NCBI RefSeq assembly: GCF_005771675.1
Contig: NZ_VAJM01000009.1
Location: 62,001 to 126,000, forward strand
From: Hymenobacter jeollabukensis
GTDB taxonomy: Bacteria; Bacteroidota; Bacteroidia; Cytophagales; Hymenobacteraceae
Direction of reading: 5' to 3'
Length of the DNA stretch: 64,000 nt
The stretch's first letter is position 1. Each line of letters begins with the position of its first letter. Under the pieces are notes generated by a model that saw only the letters and a list, made by a program, of their open reading frames with translations, was not told the DNA's origin and searched no databases. Positions 27,159 through 37,681 of the stretch are shown piece after piece. Both the position numbers and the translations under genes were made by a program.

Positions 27159-30100
27159 ATGGCGTTTGCAAAAACGAAAAAGCTGGTTCAAGACTTCTCG
27201 AAAGTCACCATCTCGCTCGCCTCTCCGGAAGCCATTCTGGAGCGCTCGAACGGGGAAGTGGTGAAGCCCGAGACGATCAACTACCGCACGTACAAGCCCG
27301 AAATGGGCGGCCTGTTCTGCGAGCGGATCTTCGGACCGGTAAAAGACTGGGAGTGCCACTGCGGCAAATACAAGCGTATTCGCTACAAGGGCATCATCTG
27401 CGACCGGTGCGGCGTGGAGGTGACTGAGAAGAAAGTGCGCCGCGAGCGGATGGGCCACATCGAACTGGTGGTCCCCGTCGCGCACATCTGGTACTTCAAG
27501 TCGCTGCCCAACAAGATTGGTTACCTGCTGGGCCTGCCCACCAAGAAGCTCGACCAGATCATCTACTACGAGCGTTACGTGGTAGTGCAGCCGGGCTTGC
27601 TGGAGGCCGACGGCGTGCAGCAGCTCGACTTCCTGACGGAAGACGAATACCTGGACATCATCGACAAGCTTCCCCGCGAGAACCAGATGCTGCCCAACGA
27701 GGACCCGCAGAAGTTCATCGCCAAGATGGGTGCCGAAGCGCTGTACATGCTGCTGGAGCGCCTGAACCTGGACGAGCTGAGCTACTCCCTGCGTGACTCC
27801 GCCGCCCACGAAACTTCGCAGCAGCGTAAGGCGGAAGCCTTGAAGCGTCTGCGCGTGGTGGAAGCTTTCCGTGAAGCCAACGGCCGCATCGAGAACCGCC
27901 CCGAGTGGATGGTGATTCGCATGGTGCCGGTGATTCCGCCGGAGCTGCGCCCCCTCGTGCCCCTGGACGGTGGCCGTTTCGCTACCTCCGACCTGAACGA
28001 CCTGTACCGTCGCGTTATCATCCGCAACAACCGCCTCAAGCGCCTGATCGAAATCAAGGCGCCGGAGGTGATTCTGCGCAACGAGAAGCGCATGCTGCAG
28101 GAAGCCGTCGACTCCTTATTCGACAACTCGCGCAAGGTGAATGCCGTGCGCGCCGAAGGCAACCGCGCCCTGAAGTCGCTGTCCGACATGCTGAAAGGCA
28201 AGCAGGGCCGCTTCCGTCAGAACCTGCTCGGTAAGCGCGTCGACTACTCGGGCCGTTCGGTTATCGTGGTAGGCCCCGAGCTGAAGCTGCACGAGTGCGG
28301 CCTGCCCAAGAACATGGCGGCCGAGCTGTTCAAGCCGTTCATCATCCGCAAGCTCATCGAGCGCGGCATCGTGAAGACGGTGAAGTCGGCCAAGAAAATC
28401 GTGGACCGCAAGGACGCTGTGGTGTGGGACATCCTGGAGAACGTGCTGAAAGGCCACCCGGTGCTCCTGAACCGCGCTCCTACGCTGCACCGCTTGGGTA
28501 TCCAGGCGTTCCAGCCGCGTCTCATCGAGGGCAAGGCCATCCAGCTGCACCCGCTGGTGTGTACCGCCTTCAACGCTGACTTTGACGGTGACCAGATGGC
28601 TGTGCACGTGCCCCTCGGGCCGGCCGCCGTGCTGGAAGCCTCGATGCTCATGCTGGCCTCGCACAACATCCTGAACCCGGCCAACGGCGCTCCGATTGCG
28701 GTACCGTCGCAGGACATGGTTCTGGGCTTGTACTACGTGACCAAAGGCAAGCGCACCACCGAAGAGGAAGTAGTGCAGGGCGAAGGCCGTGCGTTCTACT
28801 CCGCGGAGGAAGTCGTTATTGCCATCAACGAAGGTCAGCTTTCGAAGCACGCCTACATCAAGGTGCGCACGAAAATCCGCGACGAGGAAGACAACCTGGT
28901 AACGAAGGTGATTGAGACCGTGGCTGGCCGCGTGCTCTTCAACCTGCACGTGCCGGAGGAAGTCGGCTTCGTGGACGAGCTGCTGACCAAGAAGAAGCTG
29001 CAGCAGATCATCTCGCTGGTGTTCAAGCGCACGGGCATGGCCCGCACGGCGCAGTTCCTCGACGACATCAAGACGCTGGGCTTCCAGTCGGCTTACAAAG
29101 GTGGTCTGTCGATGGGTCTGGGCGACATCAACATCCCGAAAGAGAAGGATGAGCTGATTCTGCAGGCGCAAAACGACGTGAAGGCGGTAACCCAGAACTA
29201 CCAGATGGGTCTGATTACCGACAACGAGCGTTACAACCAGGTTATCGACATCTGGACGCGCATCAACAACCAGATTACCGAGACGCTCATGTCGCGTTTG
29301 GAGAAGGAGAAGCAAGGCTTCAACTCCATCTACATGATGATGCACTCCGGTGCCCGTGGTTCGCGCGAGCAGATTCGTCAGCTCGGCGGTATGCGTGGTC
29401 TGATGGCCAAGCCGCAGAAGTCGCTGCAGGGTTCGGTGGGCGAAATCATCGAAAACCCGATCCTGTCCAACTTCAAAGAAGGCCTGGACGTAATCGAGTA
29501 CTTCATTTCGACCCACGGTGCCCGTAAGGGTCTGGCCGACACCGCACTGAAAACGGCTGACGCCGGCTACCTGACCCGCCGTCTGGTGGACGTGTCGCAG
29601 GACGTCATCGTGAACGATGTGGACTGCGGTACCCTCCGCGGCATCGAGACCTTCGCCCTGAAGGACAACGAGGACATCGTGGAGCCGCTGGCCGAGCGTA
29701 TCCTGGGCCGCGTAGCCGTGCACGACATCGTGGACCCGCTGACGGACGAGGTAATCCTGCCGGCTGGCGAGGAAATCACCGAGGAAATCACGCGTCGCAT
29801 CGACCAGACCAGCATCGAATCGGTGGAAATCCGCTCGGTACTGACCTGCGAAGCCAAGCGTGGTATCTGCGGCAAGTGCTACGGCCGTAACCTCTCGTCG
29901 GGCCGCATGGTCCAGAAAGGTGAAGCCGTCGGTGTAATTGCTGCCCAGTCCATCGGTGAGCCGGGCACCCAGCTCACGCTGCGTACCTTCCACGTAGGTG
30001 GTACGGCCTCGAACATTGCCGTGGAAGCCAACATCCGCGCCAAGTTCGCCGGCGTTATCGAGTTTGAAGACGTGCGCACCGTGGATTCGGTGAATGCCGA

Positions 30101-31505
30101 AGGCGAACCGGTGAAAGTGGTGATGGGCCGCTCGGGCGAAGTACGTATCGTGGAGAAAGGCACCGGCAAGGTGTACATCTCGAACCACGTACCGTACGGC
30201 TCGTTCCTGCTCGTCGACGAAGGTCAGGAGGTCGAGAAGGGCCAGGAGCTCAACAACTGGGACCCCTACAACGCCGTTATTCTGGCCGAATTCGATGGTA
30301 CCATCGTCTACGAGGGTATCAAAGAGGGCATCACCTACCGCGAGGAGTCGGACGAACAGACCGGCTACCGCGAGAAAGTGGTTATCGAATCGAAGGACAA
30401 AACCATGGCTCCGGCTATTATGGTGAAGGCCGGACGTTCGGGCGGCGACGAAAACCAGAAGGCGTACAACATCCCCGTAGGCTCGCACATCAACGTGGAG
30501 AACGGCGAGAAAATCAAGGCTGGTCACATCCTGGCTAAGATTCCGCGCGCCGTGGGCAAAACCCGTGACATTACGGGTGGTCTGCCCCGCGTAACCGAGC
30601 TGTTCGAAGCCCGCAATCCGTCGAACCCGGCAGTGGTGTCGGAAATCGACGGCGTGGTAACCTACGGGACGGTGAAGCGTGGTAACCGTGAAATCTTCGT
30701 GGAGTCGAAAGACGGCGTGAAGAAGAAATATATGGTGCCGCTGTCCAAGCACATTCTGGTGCAGGACAACGACTTCATCCGCGCCGGTTCGCCGCTGTCG
30801 GATGGCGCCATCACGCCGAACGACATCCTGAGCATTCAGGGCCCTGGTGCCGTGCAGGAGTACCTCGTGAACGAGATTCAGGAAGTATACCGCTTGCAGG
30901 GTGTGAAAATCAACGATAAGCACATCGAGGTGGTCGTCCGCCAGATGATGCAGAAGGTGATTATCATGGACCCGGGCGACACCTCGTTCCTGGAGCACCA
31001 GTCGGTCGACAAGGTGACGTTCATGGAAGAAAACGACTCCATCATCGACATGAAAGTCGTGACGGAGGAAGGTGATTCTTCCATCCTGAAGCGTGGTCAG
31101 ATCGTGACGGCCCGCAAGCTGCGCGACGAGAATTCCTCGTTGCGCCGCCGCGACCTGAAACTGGTGGAAGTGCGCGACGCTTCGCCGGCCGTTTCGCGTC
31201 CGACGCTGCAGGGCATCACGCAAGCCTCGCTGGGCACGCAGTCGTTCATCTCGGCCGCTTCGTTCCAGGAGACGACCAAGGTGCTGTCGGAAGCTGCCAT
31301 CCGTGGCAAAGCCGACGAACTGCTGGGCCTGAAGGAAAACGTTATCGTGGGTCACCTCATTCCGGCCGGTACCGGTCTGCGCGAATACACGCGCATTCAG
31401 GTCGGCTCGACGGAGGACCCGGAACCGGCTCCTGCCGCTCCGGCCGCCACGGAAACGCGCCCCGCCCGCGCCAGCCGCAGCAAGCGCGAAGTATCGGCCG
31501 ATTAA
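27159..31505 (+). CDS. rpoC: RNA polymerase beta' subunit
   Basis: The 1448-residue subunit has the N-terminal zinc site ([17 protein letters not shown]), the catalytic loop [10 protein letters not shown] with D474, D476 and D478 holding magnesium, the bridge and trigger regions ([21 protein letters not shown] in part), and the second zinc site ([11 protein letters not shown]). The C-terminus has a roughly 30-residue Pro/Ala and basic tail ([20 protein letters not shown]). A strong terminator follows. Confidence 0.99.
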   Translation: MAFAKTKKLVQDFSKVTISLASPEAILERSNGEVVKPETINYRTYKPEMGGLFCERIFGPVKDWECHCGKYKRIRYKGIICDRCGVEVTEKKVRRERMGHIELVVPVAHIWYFKSLPNKIGYLLGLPTKKLDQIIYYERYVVVQPGLLEADGVQQLDFLTEDEYLDIIDKLPRENQMLPNEDPQKFIAKMGAEALYMLLERLNLDELSYSLRDSAAHETSQQRKAEALKRLRVVEAFREANGRIENRPEWMVIRMVPVIPPELRPLVPLDGGRFATSDLNDLYRRVIIRNNRLKRLIEIKAPEVILRNEKRMLQEAVDSLFDNSRKVNAVRAEGNRALKSLSDMLKGKQGRFRQNLLGKRVDYSGRSVIVVGPELKLHECGLPKNMAAELFKPFIIRKLIERGIVKTVKSAKKIVDRKDAVVWDILENVLKGHPVLLNRAPTLHRLGIQAFQPRLIEGKAIQLHPLVCTAFNADFDGDQMAVHVPLGPAAVLEASMLMLASHNILNPANGAPIAVPSQDMVLGLYYVTKGKRTTEEEVVQGEGRAFYSAEEVVIAINEGQLSKHAYIKVRTKIRDEEDNLVTKVIETVAGRVLFNLHVPEEVGFVDELLTKKKLQQIISLVFKRTGMARTAQFLDDIKTLGFQSAYKGGLSMGLGDINIPKEKDELILQAQNDVKAVTQNYQMGLITDNERYNQVIDIWTRINNQITETLMSRLEKEKQGFNSIYMMMHSGARGSREQIRQLGGMRGLMAKPQKSLQGSVGEIIENPILSNFKEGLDVIEYFISTHGARKGLADTALKTADAGYLTRRLVDVSQDVIVNDVDCGTLRGIETFALKDNEDIVEPLAERILGRVAVHDIVDPLTDEVILPAGEEITEEITRRIDQTSIESVEIRSVLTCEAKRGICGKCYGRNLSSGRMVQKGEAVGVIAAQSIGEPGTQLTLRTFHVGGTASNIAVEANIRAKFAGVIEFEDVRTVDSVNAEGEPVKVVMGRSGEVRIVEKGTGKVYISNHVPYGSFLLVDEGQEVEKGQELNNWDPYNAVILAEFDGTIVYEGIKEGITYREESDEQTGYREKVVIESKDKTMAPAIMVKAGRSGGDENQKAYNIPVGSHINVENGEKIKAGHILAKIPRAVGKTRDITGGLPRVTELFEARNPSNPAVVSEIDGVVTYGTVKRGNREIFVESKDGVKKKYMVPLSKHILVQDNDFIRAGSPLSDGAITPNDILSIQGPGAVQEYLVNEIQEVYRLQGVKINDKHIEVVVRQMMQKVIIMDPGDTSFLEHQSVDKVTFMEENDSIIDMKVVTEEGDSSILKRGQIVTARKLRDENSSLRRRDLKLVEVRDASPAVSRPTLQGITQASLGTQSFISAASFQETTKVLSEAAIRGKADELLGLKENVIVGHLIPAGTGLREYTRIQVGSTEDPEPAPAAPAATETRPARASRSKREVSAD

Positions 31506-31525
31506 CGTTGGCTGATTGAACAGGG

Positions 31526-31557
31526 AAGCCCGCCGGAAGCAATTCCGGCGGGCTTTT
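31526..31557 (+). terminator. Terminator of rpoC
   Basis: AAGCCCGCCGGAA and TTCCGGCGGGCTT form a 13-bp stem with loop GCAA, followed by TTCTTTT. It ends the rplK-rpoC unit. Confidence 0.92.
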
Positions 31558-31577
31558 CTTTTATGTATGTTTGACTA

Positions 31578-31922
31578 ATGCTTGTTAAACTCATAATGAG
31601 CGACGGAACTCTATTTCTACTATTGGATGGTGGGCGACTCCCTAATTGGATTGCCGGCTTGGCGATGATGGCGTTTTGGGCTCCGCAACTATTATGGGCC
31701 GGCTTGATGCTGTGGGCATTGCAAAAAGGCCTAAAGAATACGGCAGAGTCGATAATGCCGGTGGTTTGGCCTTATCTCGGAGTTGGGCTGGTCCCGCTAG
31801 TAGCCATGAGCATCGGCGGAGTGAGCAGGGAGGCATTCGCGCTACCGACTTTGGGGCCTACTTGGTTAGGGCTATTGGTCATGTTGATTATGCACGCCGT
31901 CTTTCTGTACCGCAGCCGCTAA
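31578..31922 (+). CDS. Small membrane protein of unknown function
   Basis: The 114-residue protein has three hydrophobic segments, about residues 23-48 (WIAGLAMMAFWAPQLLWAGL), 60-80 and 92-112, so it is probably an inner-membrane protein. No family is recognised. Base composition is more AT-rich than its neighbours, and the gene sits alone just after the rpoC terminator. It may be a recent arrival. It could also be a non-conserved orphan. Confidence 0.55.
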   Translation: MLVKLIMSDGTLFLLLDGGRLPNWIAGLAMMAFWAPQLLWAGLMLWALQKGLKNTAESIMPVVWPYLGVGLVPLVAMSIGGVSREAFALPTLGPTWLGLLVMLIMHAVFLYRSR

Positions 31923-31990
31923 TTTTTCAGCGGTAAATTGCTGCATAAAGTGCTTTCCTGATCTTGAAACGCTAAACGCCCTGACATAGA

Positions 31991-32320
31991 ATGGCCCAAC
32001 AACCACCCGTACCCGGACCCGAAGAACAACAAATCAACATCGAATTGTCGGAAGACGTGGCCGAGGGCGAATACGCCAACCTGGCCATGATTGCGCATTC
32101 CAGCAGCGAATTCGTCATCGACTTCATCCGCCTGATGCCCGGCCTGCCCAAGGCCAAGGTGAAGGCCCGCGTCGTCATCACGCCGGAGCACGCCAAGCGG
32201 CTGCTGTCGGCGCTGCAGGACAACCTGGACCGCTACGAGCGGAGCTTCGGCCCGGTGAAAACGCAGACGGAAATGACCAGCTTCCCGATGAACTTCAGCG
32301 GGACGATGGGGGAGGCGTAA
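31991..32320 (+). CDS. DUF3467 family protein
   Basis: The 109-residue protein matches DUF3467. INIELSEDVAEGEYANLAMI and SSSEFVIDFIRLMPGLPKAK are the family core, and VVITPEHAKRLLSALQDNL follows. The function is unknown. It is regularly found close to rpoC in Bacteroidota, which suggests a link to transcription, but that is context only. It ends in a strong terminator. Confidence 0.9.
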   Translation: MAQQPPVPGPEEQQINIELSEDVAEGEYANLAMIAHSSSEFVIDFIRLMPGLPKAKVKARVVITPEHAKRLLSALQDNLDRYERSFGPVKTQTEMTSFPMNFSGTMGEA

Positions 32321-32336
32321 GCCTTACCTGCTACTG

Positions 32337-32370
32337 ACAAAGAGCCGCGGCATTCCCCGCGGCTCTTTGT
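32337..32370 (+). terminator. Terminator of the DUF3467 gene
   Basis: ACAAAGAGCCGCGG pairs with CCGCGGCTCTTTGT around the short loop CATTCC. The stem is symmetrical and could act on both strands. Confidence 0.88.
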
Positions 32371-32381
32371 ATTTTGTACCC

Positions 32382-33122
32382 ATGGCCCTCGACCGTTTCT
32401 CCTCCCACGCCGCTCAGTACGCGCAGTTCCGCATCAGCTACCCGCCGGCGCTGTACAAGTTCCTGCTATCCGTCACGCCCGGCCGCGCCGCTGCCTGGGA
32501 CTGCGGCACCGGCAACGGCCAGGTCGCCGCCGACCTGGCCCCGCACTTCGGCCGGGTGGAAGCCACCGATATCAGCGCGAAGCAGCTGGCCCAGGCGGTG
32601 CAGCAGCCCAACATCCGTTACCAGGTCAGCGGCGCCGAGCAGACGCCATTTGCCGCCGATACCTTCGACCTCGTGGCCGTGGCGCAGGCTCTGCACTGGT
32701 TCGATGCGGCGGCCTTTCACCGGGAAGCCACGCGGGTAGCCAAGCCGGGGGCCACCATTGGCGAATGGGGCTATGGGCTGGTGAAAGTCAACGAGCAGAT
32801 TGATCCGCTGATTCAGCACTTCTACACCGATATCGTCGGACCGTACTGGGACGAGAACCGCCGGCACATCGACGATGAGTTTGCCCGCATTCCGTTTCCC
32901 TTCGCCGCAGTGCAGCACCGTCGATTCGAGGAACGGCAGCACTGGGATGCTGAGCGGTTTCTGCGTTATTTGCAGACGTGGAGCAGCGTGCAGCGCTACC
33001 AGCAGGCAGTAGGGGAGGAGCCGCTCCAGCAGATTGAGCAACCGCTGCGGGAGCTATGGGGCGCGGAAAAGCGCGAAGTATGCTTCCCGATATTCCTGCG
33101 GGCCGGCCAAATCAGTAAGTAG
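32382..33122 (+). CDS. Class I SAM-dependent methyltransferase
   Basis: The 246-residue protein has the methyltransferase_11-type core. Motif I is AAWDCGTGNGQVAADLA (about residues 36-52), VEATDISAKQL follows, and FDLVAVAQALHWFD marks the post-I region. It resembles small-molecule or ubiquinone-type methyltransferases of the UbiE/YafE group, but the substrate is unknown. ATG at 32382 is chosen; an earlier TTG lies inside the preceding terminator. Confidence 0.88.
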   Translation: MALDRFSSHAAQYAQFRISYPPALYKFLLSVTPGRAAAWDCGTGNGQVAADLAPHFGRVEATDISAKQLAQAVQQPNIRYQVSGAEQTPFAADTFDLVAVAQALHWFDAAAFHREATRVAKPGATIGEWGYGLVKVNEQIDPLIQHFYTDIVGPYWDENRRHIDDEFARIPFPFAAVQHRRFEERQHWDAERFLRYLQTWSSVQRYQQAVGEEPLQQIEQPLRELWGAEKREVCFPIFLRAGQISK

Positions 33123-33175
33123 TAAATCTTGCTACAAAAAGTCGCTATTGGTAAATCAGCTTACGAGCTAAAGCA

Positions 33176-33469
33176 ATGTGCTTAATAGAAACCGGCTTTG
33201 AGTACCGCATTATCTGCACGTTGACTATTGAGCAGGCCAATAGCATCCTCGGCAAAGCCCCCAGCTTCGACCACTGCGACGAGTTGGGCCTGCACGAGTA
33301 CCGCGGCTCCGGCAGCCTCGCCAGCCTCCCCGACGCCGTGCTGCAGCGCGCCGAGTACGGACTCTACTTCTGCGACTACAGCCGCGGCCGCGTCAGCCTG
33401 GAAGTACTCGGCTACGTGCTCAGCCGCTGCGCCGACTTTGGGCCGGTGACGTTGCAGGCGGCGGATTAA
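33176..33469 (+). CDS. Small protein of unknown function
   Basis: The 97-residue protein has no signal peptide or membrane helix and contains four cysteines (C3, C14, C34 and one in the LYFCDYSRG segment) plus a fifth near the end (SRCADFG). No family is recognised. The GC-rich third codon positions agree with the neighbouring genes, which supports real coding. It starts 54 bases after the methyltransferase gene. Confidence 0.55.
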   Translation: MCLIETGFEYRIICTLTIEQANSILGKAPSFDHCDELGLHEYRGSGSLASLPDAVLQRAEYGLYFCDYSRGRVSLEVLGYVLSRCADFGPVTLQAAD

Positions 33470-33485
33470 CACAAGCACCGTTTAG

Positions 33486-33740
33486 ATGAAACTGACCCGC
33501 TACTGGATTGAATTGAAGGGAAAGGCCGCACCTGCGAACCAATTTGGCGTTACTGCTTATACCGTAGATGATGCACTGGGCCTGATTACGGAGTATTTCG
33601 AGCGTACTTATCAGGAAGAGGGACCGGTAGAAGCACTTCGGATTGTTGAGAATGTCGATGTCAGCACACTGGATGAGGGACATGTGCTGCCGAACATGCT
33701 TCCACCTACCTATAGGGGCGTTTGGTACCCGATGAGTTGA
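33486..33740 (+). CDS. Small protein of unknown function
   Basis: The 84-residue cytosolic-type protein starts MKLTRYWIELKGK and is rich in acidic residues (YFERTYQEEG). I recognise no family. It is 16 bases after the preceding small gene and ends at a clear terminator, so the two may be co-transcribed. Codon use is more AT-rich than in the ribosomal genes around it. Confidence 0.6.
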   Translation: MKLTRYWIELKGKAAPANQFGVTAYTVDDALGLITEYFERTYQEEGPVEALRIVENVDVSTLDEGHVLPNMLPPTYRGVWYPMS

Positions 33741-33744
33741 AAGG

Positions 33745-33779
33745 AAAGGCCCGCTGAGCGCAAAGCTTGGCGGGCCTTT
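33745..33779 (+). terminator. Terminator before the rpsL operon
   Basis: AAAGGCCCGC pairs with GCGGGCCTTT (33745-33779). It separates the accessory genes from the str operon. Confidence 0.88.
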
Positions 33780-33859
33780 CTGCTTAGTGTTGTTCAGCCG
33801 CCTCAAAAGTCCTTGATACTGAGCCTGCAGGCCTCTTCAGGTTAAGTTACATTACCCGT

Positions 33860-33890
33860 TTGCTATTGTAAATCAGAGTGTCTACCTTTG
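33860..33890 (+). promoter_or_regulatory. Promoter of rpsL-rpsG-fusA-rpsJ
   Basis: TTG (33860-33862), 20 bases, then TACCTTTG (33883-33890) is one base from the ideal spacing. It lies 49 bases before the rpsL start. Confidence 0.75.
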
Positions 33891-33939
33891 CAAGCCTAAT
33901 TTTTTGGGAGAAGACCCTCCCGGACAAAACGCTCAATAG

Positions 33940-34368
33940 ATGCCAACCATCAACCAATTAGTGCGCAAAGGCCGCGAGAAGCTGACGACGAAATCCAAGT
34001 CGCCGGCCCTCGATTCGTGCCCGCAGCGCCGTGGTGTGTGCACCCGCGTGTACACCACCACGCCCAAGAAGCCGAACTCGGCCATGCGTAAAGTAGCTCG
34101 CGTGCGCCTGACCAACGGCAAAGAAGTTAACGCCTACATCCCGGGCGAAGGCCACAACCTGCAGGAGCACAGCATCGTGCTGATCCGCGGTGGTCGTGTG
34201 AAAGACCTTCCCGGCGTGCGTTACCACATCATCCGTGGCGCCCTCGACACCGCCGGCGTAAACGGCCGTCTGCAGCGTCGCTCGAAGTACGGCGCCAAGC
34301 GTCCGAAGCCCGGTCAACCGGCTGCAGCAGCTGGCAAAGGTGGCAAACCCGCAGGCAAGAAGAAATAG
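33940..34368 (+). CDS. rpsL: Ribosomal protein S12
   Basis: The 142-residue decoding-centre protein has [11 protein letters not shown] (about residues 41-51), the streptomycin-sensitive site, and [18 protein letters not shown] Gly/Ala/Lys-rich tail ([17 protein letters not shown]) extends the C-terminus by about 17 residues beyond the usual length. It is the first gene of the str operon. Confidence 0.98.
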   Translation: MPTINQLVRKGREKLTTKSKSPALDSCPQRRGVCTRVYTTTPKKPNSAMRKVARVRLTNGKEVNAYIPGEGHNLQEHSIVLIRGGRVKDLPGVRYHIIRGALDTAGVNGRLQRRSKYGAKRPKPGQPAAAAGKGGKPAGKKK

Positions 34369-34478
34369 TAATCAGGTAGTTGGGGCCTGAACGTTGACCA
34401 CGGGTCTGAGTAATGCGCCGCAGGGCGCGTGAAGCTAGGTCGACGAACTACCCCAGTCCCCACGACTCCTCATATACC

Positions 34479-34946
34479 ATGAGAAAAGCAAAACCGAAGA
34501 AGCGTATCCTCCTGCCGGACCCCAAGTTCGGCGAGACGCTGGTAACCCGTTTCGTTAACTACCTGATGTACGACGGCAAGAAGAGCCTGGCGTACGGCAT
34601 CTTCTACGATGCCCTGGAGCAGGTAGAATCGCGCACCAAGGAAAACGGCCTCGAGCAGTGGCGCAAAGCCCTGAACAACGTGATGCCGACCGTGGAAGTA
34701 AAGAGCCGCCGCGTAGGCGGTGCTACCTTCCAGGTGCCCACCGAAGTTCGCCCCGACCGTCGTATTGCCGTTGGCTCGAAGTGGCTGATTCAGTACTCGC
34801 GTCGCCGCGGTGAGAAGACGATGAAAGACAAGCTGGCCGGCGAGATTATCGCCGCCGCCAAAGGTGAAGGTGCCGCCGTCAAGAAGAAGGACGACACCCA
34901 CCGGATGGCTGAAGCCAACAAGGCCTTCTCGCACTTCCGCTTCTAA
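34479..34946 (+). CDS. rpsG: Ribosomal protein S7
   Basis: The 155-residue protein nucleates assembly of the 30S head. It starts [19 protein letters not shown] and has [17 protein letters not shown] and [16 protein letters not shown]. The frame is open upstream, but ATG 34479 gives the family N-terminus. The spacer from rpsL is 110 bases. Confidence 0.98.
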   Translation: MRKAKPKKRILLPDPKFGETLVTRFVNYLMYDGKKSLAYGIFYDALEQVESRTKENGLEQWRKALNNVMPTVEVKSRRVGGATFQVPTEVRPDRRIAVGSKWLIQYSRRRGEKTMKDKLAGEIIAAAKGEGAAVKKKDDTHRMAEANKAFSHFRF

Positions 34947-34952
34947 TTCAGC

Positions 34953-35026
34953 GAATGACGCAGATGAGGGAATGAGTGATTTTGCCGCTACGGAACCTAA
35001 TCACTCATTCCCTCATTCTCTCATTC
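34953..35026. repeat. Perfect inverted repeat between rpsG and fusA (site C)
   Basis: ATGAGGGAATGAGTGATT (34964-34981) and its exact reverse complement (34999-35016) are separated by 17 bases. A further GAATGA/TCATTC pair extends the stem after a bulge. The right arm continues into CTCATT-type tandem units. There is no T-run, so it is not a standard terminator. Confidence 0.85.
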
Positions 35027-35044
35027 ACTCATTGACACAGAGAA

Positions 35045-37183
35045 ATGGCTGTTAACGAAAACCTGAAGTACCTCCGCAACATTGGGATTATGGCGCACAT
35101 CGACGCCGGTAAGACCACGACCTCGGAGCGCATTCTTTACTACACGGGCAAGACCCACAAAATCGGGGAAGTGCACGAAGGTGCCGCCACGATGGACTGG
35201 ATGGAGCAGGAGCAGGAGCGTGGTATCACCATCACCTCGGCCGCTACCACCACGTTCTGGAACTACCCGACCAACGAGCAAGGTGACCCGACCCCGGACA
35301 CCAAGCAGTACAAAATCAACCTGATTGACACCCCCGGCCACGTTGACTTCACCGTTGAAGTTGAACGCTCGCTGCGCGTGCTCGACGGTGCCGTTGCCCT
35401 GTTCTGCGCCGTATCGGGCGTAGAGCCGCAGTCGGAAACCGTATGGCGTCAGGCCGACAAATACAAAGTGCCGCGCATCTGCTTCGTCAACAAGATGGAC
35501 CGCGCCGGTGCTGACTTCTTCAAAGCCGTAACCGAAATCAAGGACAAGCTGGGTGCTAACCCGGTGCCCCTGCAGATTCCGATTGGCGCTGAAGACACCT
35601 TCAAAGGCGTAGTTGACCTGCTGACCGGCAAAGCCATCGTGTGGGACGACGCTACCCAGGGCAAATCGTACCACGAAATCCCGGTTCCCGAGGATCTGGT
35701 GGAAACGGTAGCCGAGTGGCGCCAGAAGCTGGTGGAAAGCGTTGCCGAATACGACGACGCCCTGCTGGAGAAATTCTTCGAAGATCCGGACAGCATCACC
35801 CGCGAGGAAATGATGAAGGTAATCCGCCAGGCGGTTATCGACATGAAGTTCTCGCCCGTAATGTGCGGCTCGGCCTTCAAAAACAAGGGTGTTCAGTCGA
35901 TGCTGGATGGCGTAATGGCCTACCTGCCCTCGCCGCTCGACATGCCCGCCATCATCGGTACCAACCCCGACACCGGCGAGGAAGTGGAGCGTCACCCCGA
36001 CAACTCGGAGCCCTTCACCGCCCTGGCGTTTAAGATTGCCACCGACCCCTTCGTGGGCCGTCTGTGCTTCTTCCGCTGCTACTCGGGCCAGCTCGATGCC
36101 GGTTCGTACGTGTTCAACAACCGTACGGGCAAGAAGGAGCGCATCTCGCGTCTGATGCAGATGCACTCCAACAAGCAGAACCCGATCGACAAAATCCAGG
36201 CTGGTGACATTGCCGCCGGCGTGGGTTTCAAAGACATCAAGACCGGTGACACCCTGACGGAAGAGAAAGACCGTCTGGTTCTCGAGTCCATGTCGTTCCC
36301 CGAGCCCGTAATCGGCTACGCCATCGAGCCCAAGACTCAGGCGGACGTCGACAAGATGGGTATGGCCATTGCCAAGCTCGTGGAAGAAGACCCCACCCTC
36401 ACGGTATTCACCGACCAGGAGACTGGCCAGACGGTACTGCGCGGCATGGGTGAGCTTCACCTGGAAATCATCATCGACCGCATGCGCCGGGAGTTCAAGG
36501 TTGAAATCAACCAGGGTGCTCCGCAGGTAGCCTACAAGGAGATGATTACCAAGAAAATCGAGCACCGCGAAGTCTACAAAAAGCAGACGGGTGGTCGTGG
36601 TAAATTCGCTCACATCGAATTCGAAATCGGTCCGAAAGAAACCGATCCGGAGAAACCCGGTCTGGAATTCGTCAACGGCATCACCGGCGGCGTTATCCCG
36701 AAAGAATTCATTGCTCCGGTGCAGAAAGGCTTCGAAGAAGCGATGAAGCACGGCGTACTGGCGGGCTTCCCGATGGACTCGATGCGCGTACGTATCTACC
36801 ACGGTTCGTACCACGACGTTGACTCGGACGCCCTGTCGTTCGAAATGGCCGCTCGTCTGGGCTACAAAGAGGCAGCCCCGCGTTGCGCTCCGAAGCTGCT
36901 CGAGCCCATCATGGCCGTGGAAGTAGTGTCGCCGGACGAGTACACGGGCCCGGTAACGGGTGACCTGAACCGTCGTCGTGGCATCATGAAAGGCATGGAC
37001 ACGAAGGCTGGTGCCCAGGTTATCAAGGCTGACGTTCCGCTGTCGGAGCTGTTCGGCTACGTAACCGACCTGCGCACCATCTCGTCGGGCCGCGCCTCGG
37101 CTTCGCTGACCTTCTCGCACTACGAGCAGGTGCCGCAAAACCTCGCCGAGGGCATCATCGCCAAAGTAAAGGGCGGTAAATAA
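35045..37183 (+). CDS. fusA: Elongation factor G
   Basis: The 712-residue GTPase drives translocation and, with RRF, ribosome recycling. It has [14 protein letters not shown] (P-loop, about residues 17-30), [10 protein letters not shown] (switch I), DTPGHVDF (switch II), [10 protein letters not shown], and domain IV with [17 protein letters not shown] in its loop. Length is normal. It lies between rpsG and rpsJ. Confidence 0.99.
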   Translation: MAVNENLKYLRNIGIMAHIDAGKTTTSERILYYTGKTHKIGEVHEGAATMDWMEQEQERGITITSAATTTFWNYPTNEQGDPTPDTKQYKINLIDTPGHVDFTVEVERSLRVLDGAVALFCAVSGVEPQSETVWRQADKYKVPRICFVNKMDRAGADFFKAVTEIKDKLGANPVPLQIPIGAEDTFKGVVDLLTGKAIVWDDATQGKSYHEIPVPEDLVETVAEWRQKLVESVAEYDDALLEKFFEDPDSITREEMMKVIRQAVIDMKFSPVMCGSAFKNKGVQSMLDGVMAYLPSPLDMPAIIGTNPDTGEEVERHPDNSEPFTALAFKIATDPFVGRLCFFRCYSGQLDAGSYVFNNRTGKKERISRLMQMHSNKQNPIDKIQAGDIAAGVGFKDIKTGDTLTEEKDRLVLESMSFPEPVIGYAIEPKTQADVDKMGMAIAKLVEEDPTLTVFTDQETGQTVLRGMGELHLEIIIDRMRREFKVEINQGAPQVAYKEMITKKIEHREVYKKQTGGRGKFAHIEFEIGPKETDPEKPGLEFVNGITGGVIPKEFIAPVQKGFEEAMKHGVLAGFPMDSMRVRIYHGSYHDVDSDALSFEMAARLGYKEAAPRCAPKLLEPIMAVEVVSPDEYTGPVTGDLNRRRGIMKGMDTKAGAQVIKADVPLSELFGYVTDLRTISSGRASASLTFSHYEQVPQNLAEGIIAKVKGGK

Positions 37184-37207
37184 TCATTGCTTTCACAAGC
37201 TGACCTC

Positions 37208-37513
37208 ATGAACCAGAAAATTCGTATCAAACTGAAGTCTTACGATCATAACCTCGTCGACAAGTCGTCGGAGAAGATCGTAAAGGCGGTGAAAGCAACG
37301 GGTGCCATCGTGAGCGGCCCGATTCCTTTGCCGACGGTAAAAGAAAAGTTCACCGTGCTCCGTTCGCCCCACGTGAACAAGAAGTCGCGTGAGCAATTCC
37401 AGCTCTGCACCTACAAGCGCCTGGTAGACATCTTCTCGACTTCGTCGAAGACGGTGGACGCCCTGATGAAGCTCGAACTGCCGAGCGGCGTTGACGTAGA
37501 AATCAAAGTCTGA
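37208..37513 (+). CDS. rpsJ: Ribosomal protein S10 (NusE)
   Basis: The 101-residue protein starts [20 protein letters not shown] and has [20 protein letters not shown], typical of S10. It works in the 30S head and in antitermination. ATG 37208 gives the family start. It ends the str-type unit here. A strong terminator follows, so it is cut off from rplC. Confidence 0.98.
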   Translation: MNQKIRIKLKSYDHNLVDKSSEKIVKAVKATGAIVSGPIPLPTVKEKFTVLRSPHVNKKSREQFQLCTYKRLVDIFSTSSKTVDALMKLELPSGVDVEIKV

Positions 37514-37528
37514 GCCTAACCACTCAGC

Positions 37529-37566
37529 AAAAAAGCCCCACTGGCCTCGGCCGGTGGGGCTTTTTT
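37529..37566 (+). terminator. Terminator of rpsJ
   Basis: AAAAAAGCCCCACTGGCC pairs with GGCCGGTGGGGCTTTTTT. The long stem with flanking A and T runs is among the strongest in the window. It blocks read-through from rpsJ into the next genes. Confidence 0.95.
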
Positions 37567-37681
37567 ATGTGCAACCATTTCCCGATGCCCCGACTCTGCG
37601 TAGAAGGTGGGCAACGCCGTGCCGGGCAAGGCTGGCACGAAATCGGTAACTTGCGTTTCGCCCAAGCGTGCAGCTGTGGGT

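Noticed and set aside
28116-31355. Long minus-strand open frame across rpoC
   Set aside because: Same cause; the plus strand is the beta' subunit, and the mirror frame shows no domain.
35021-37138. Long minus-strand open frame across fusA
   Set aside because: Mirror of EF-G with no family features.
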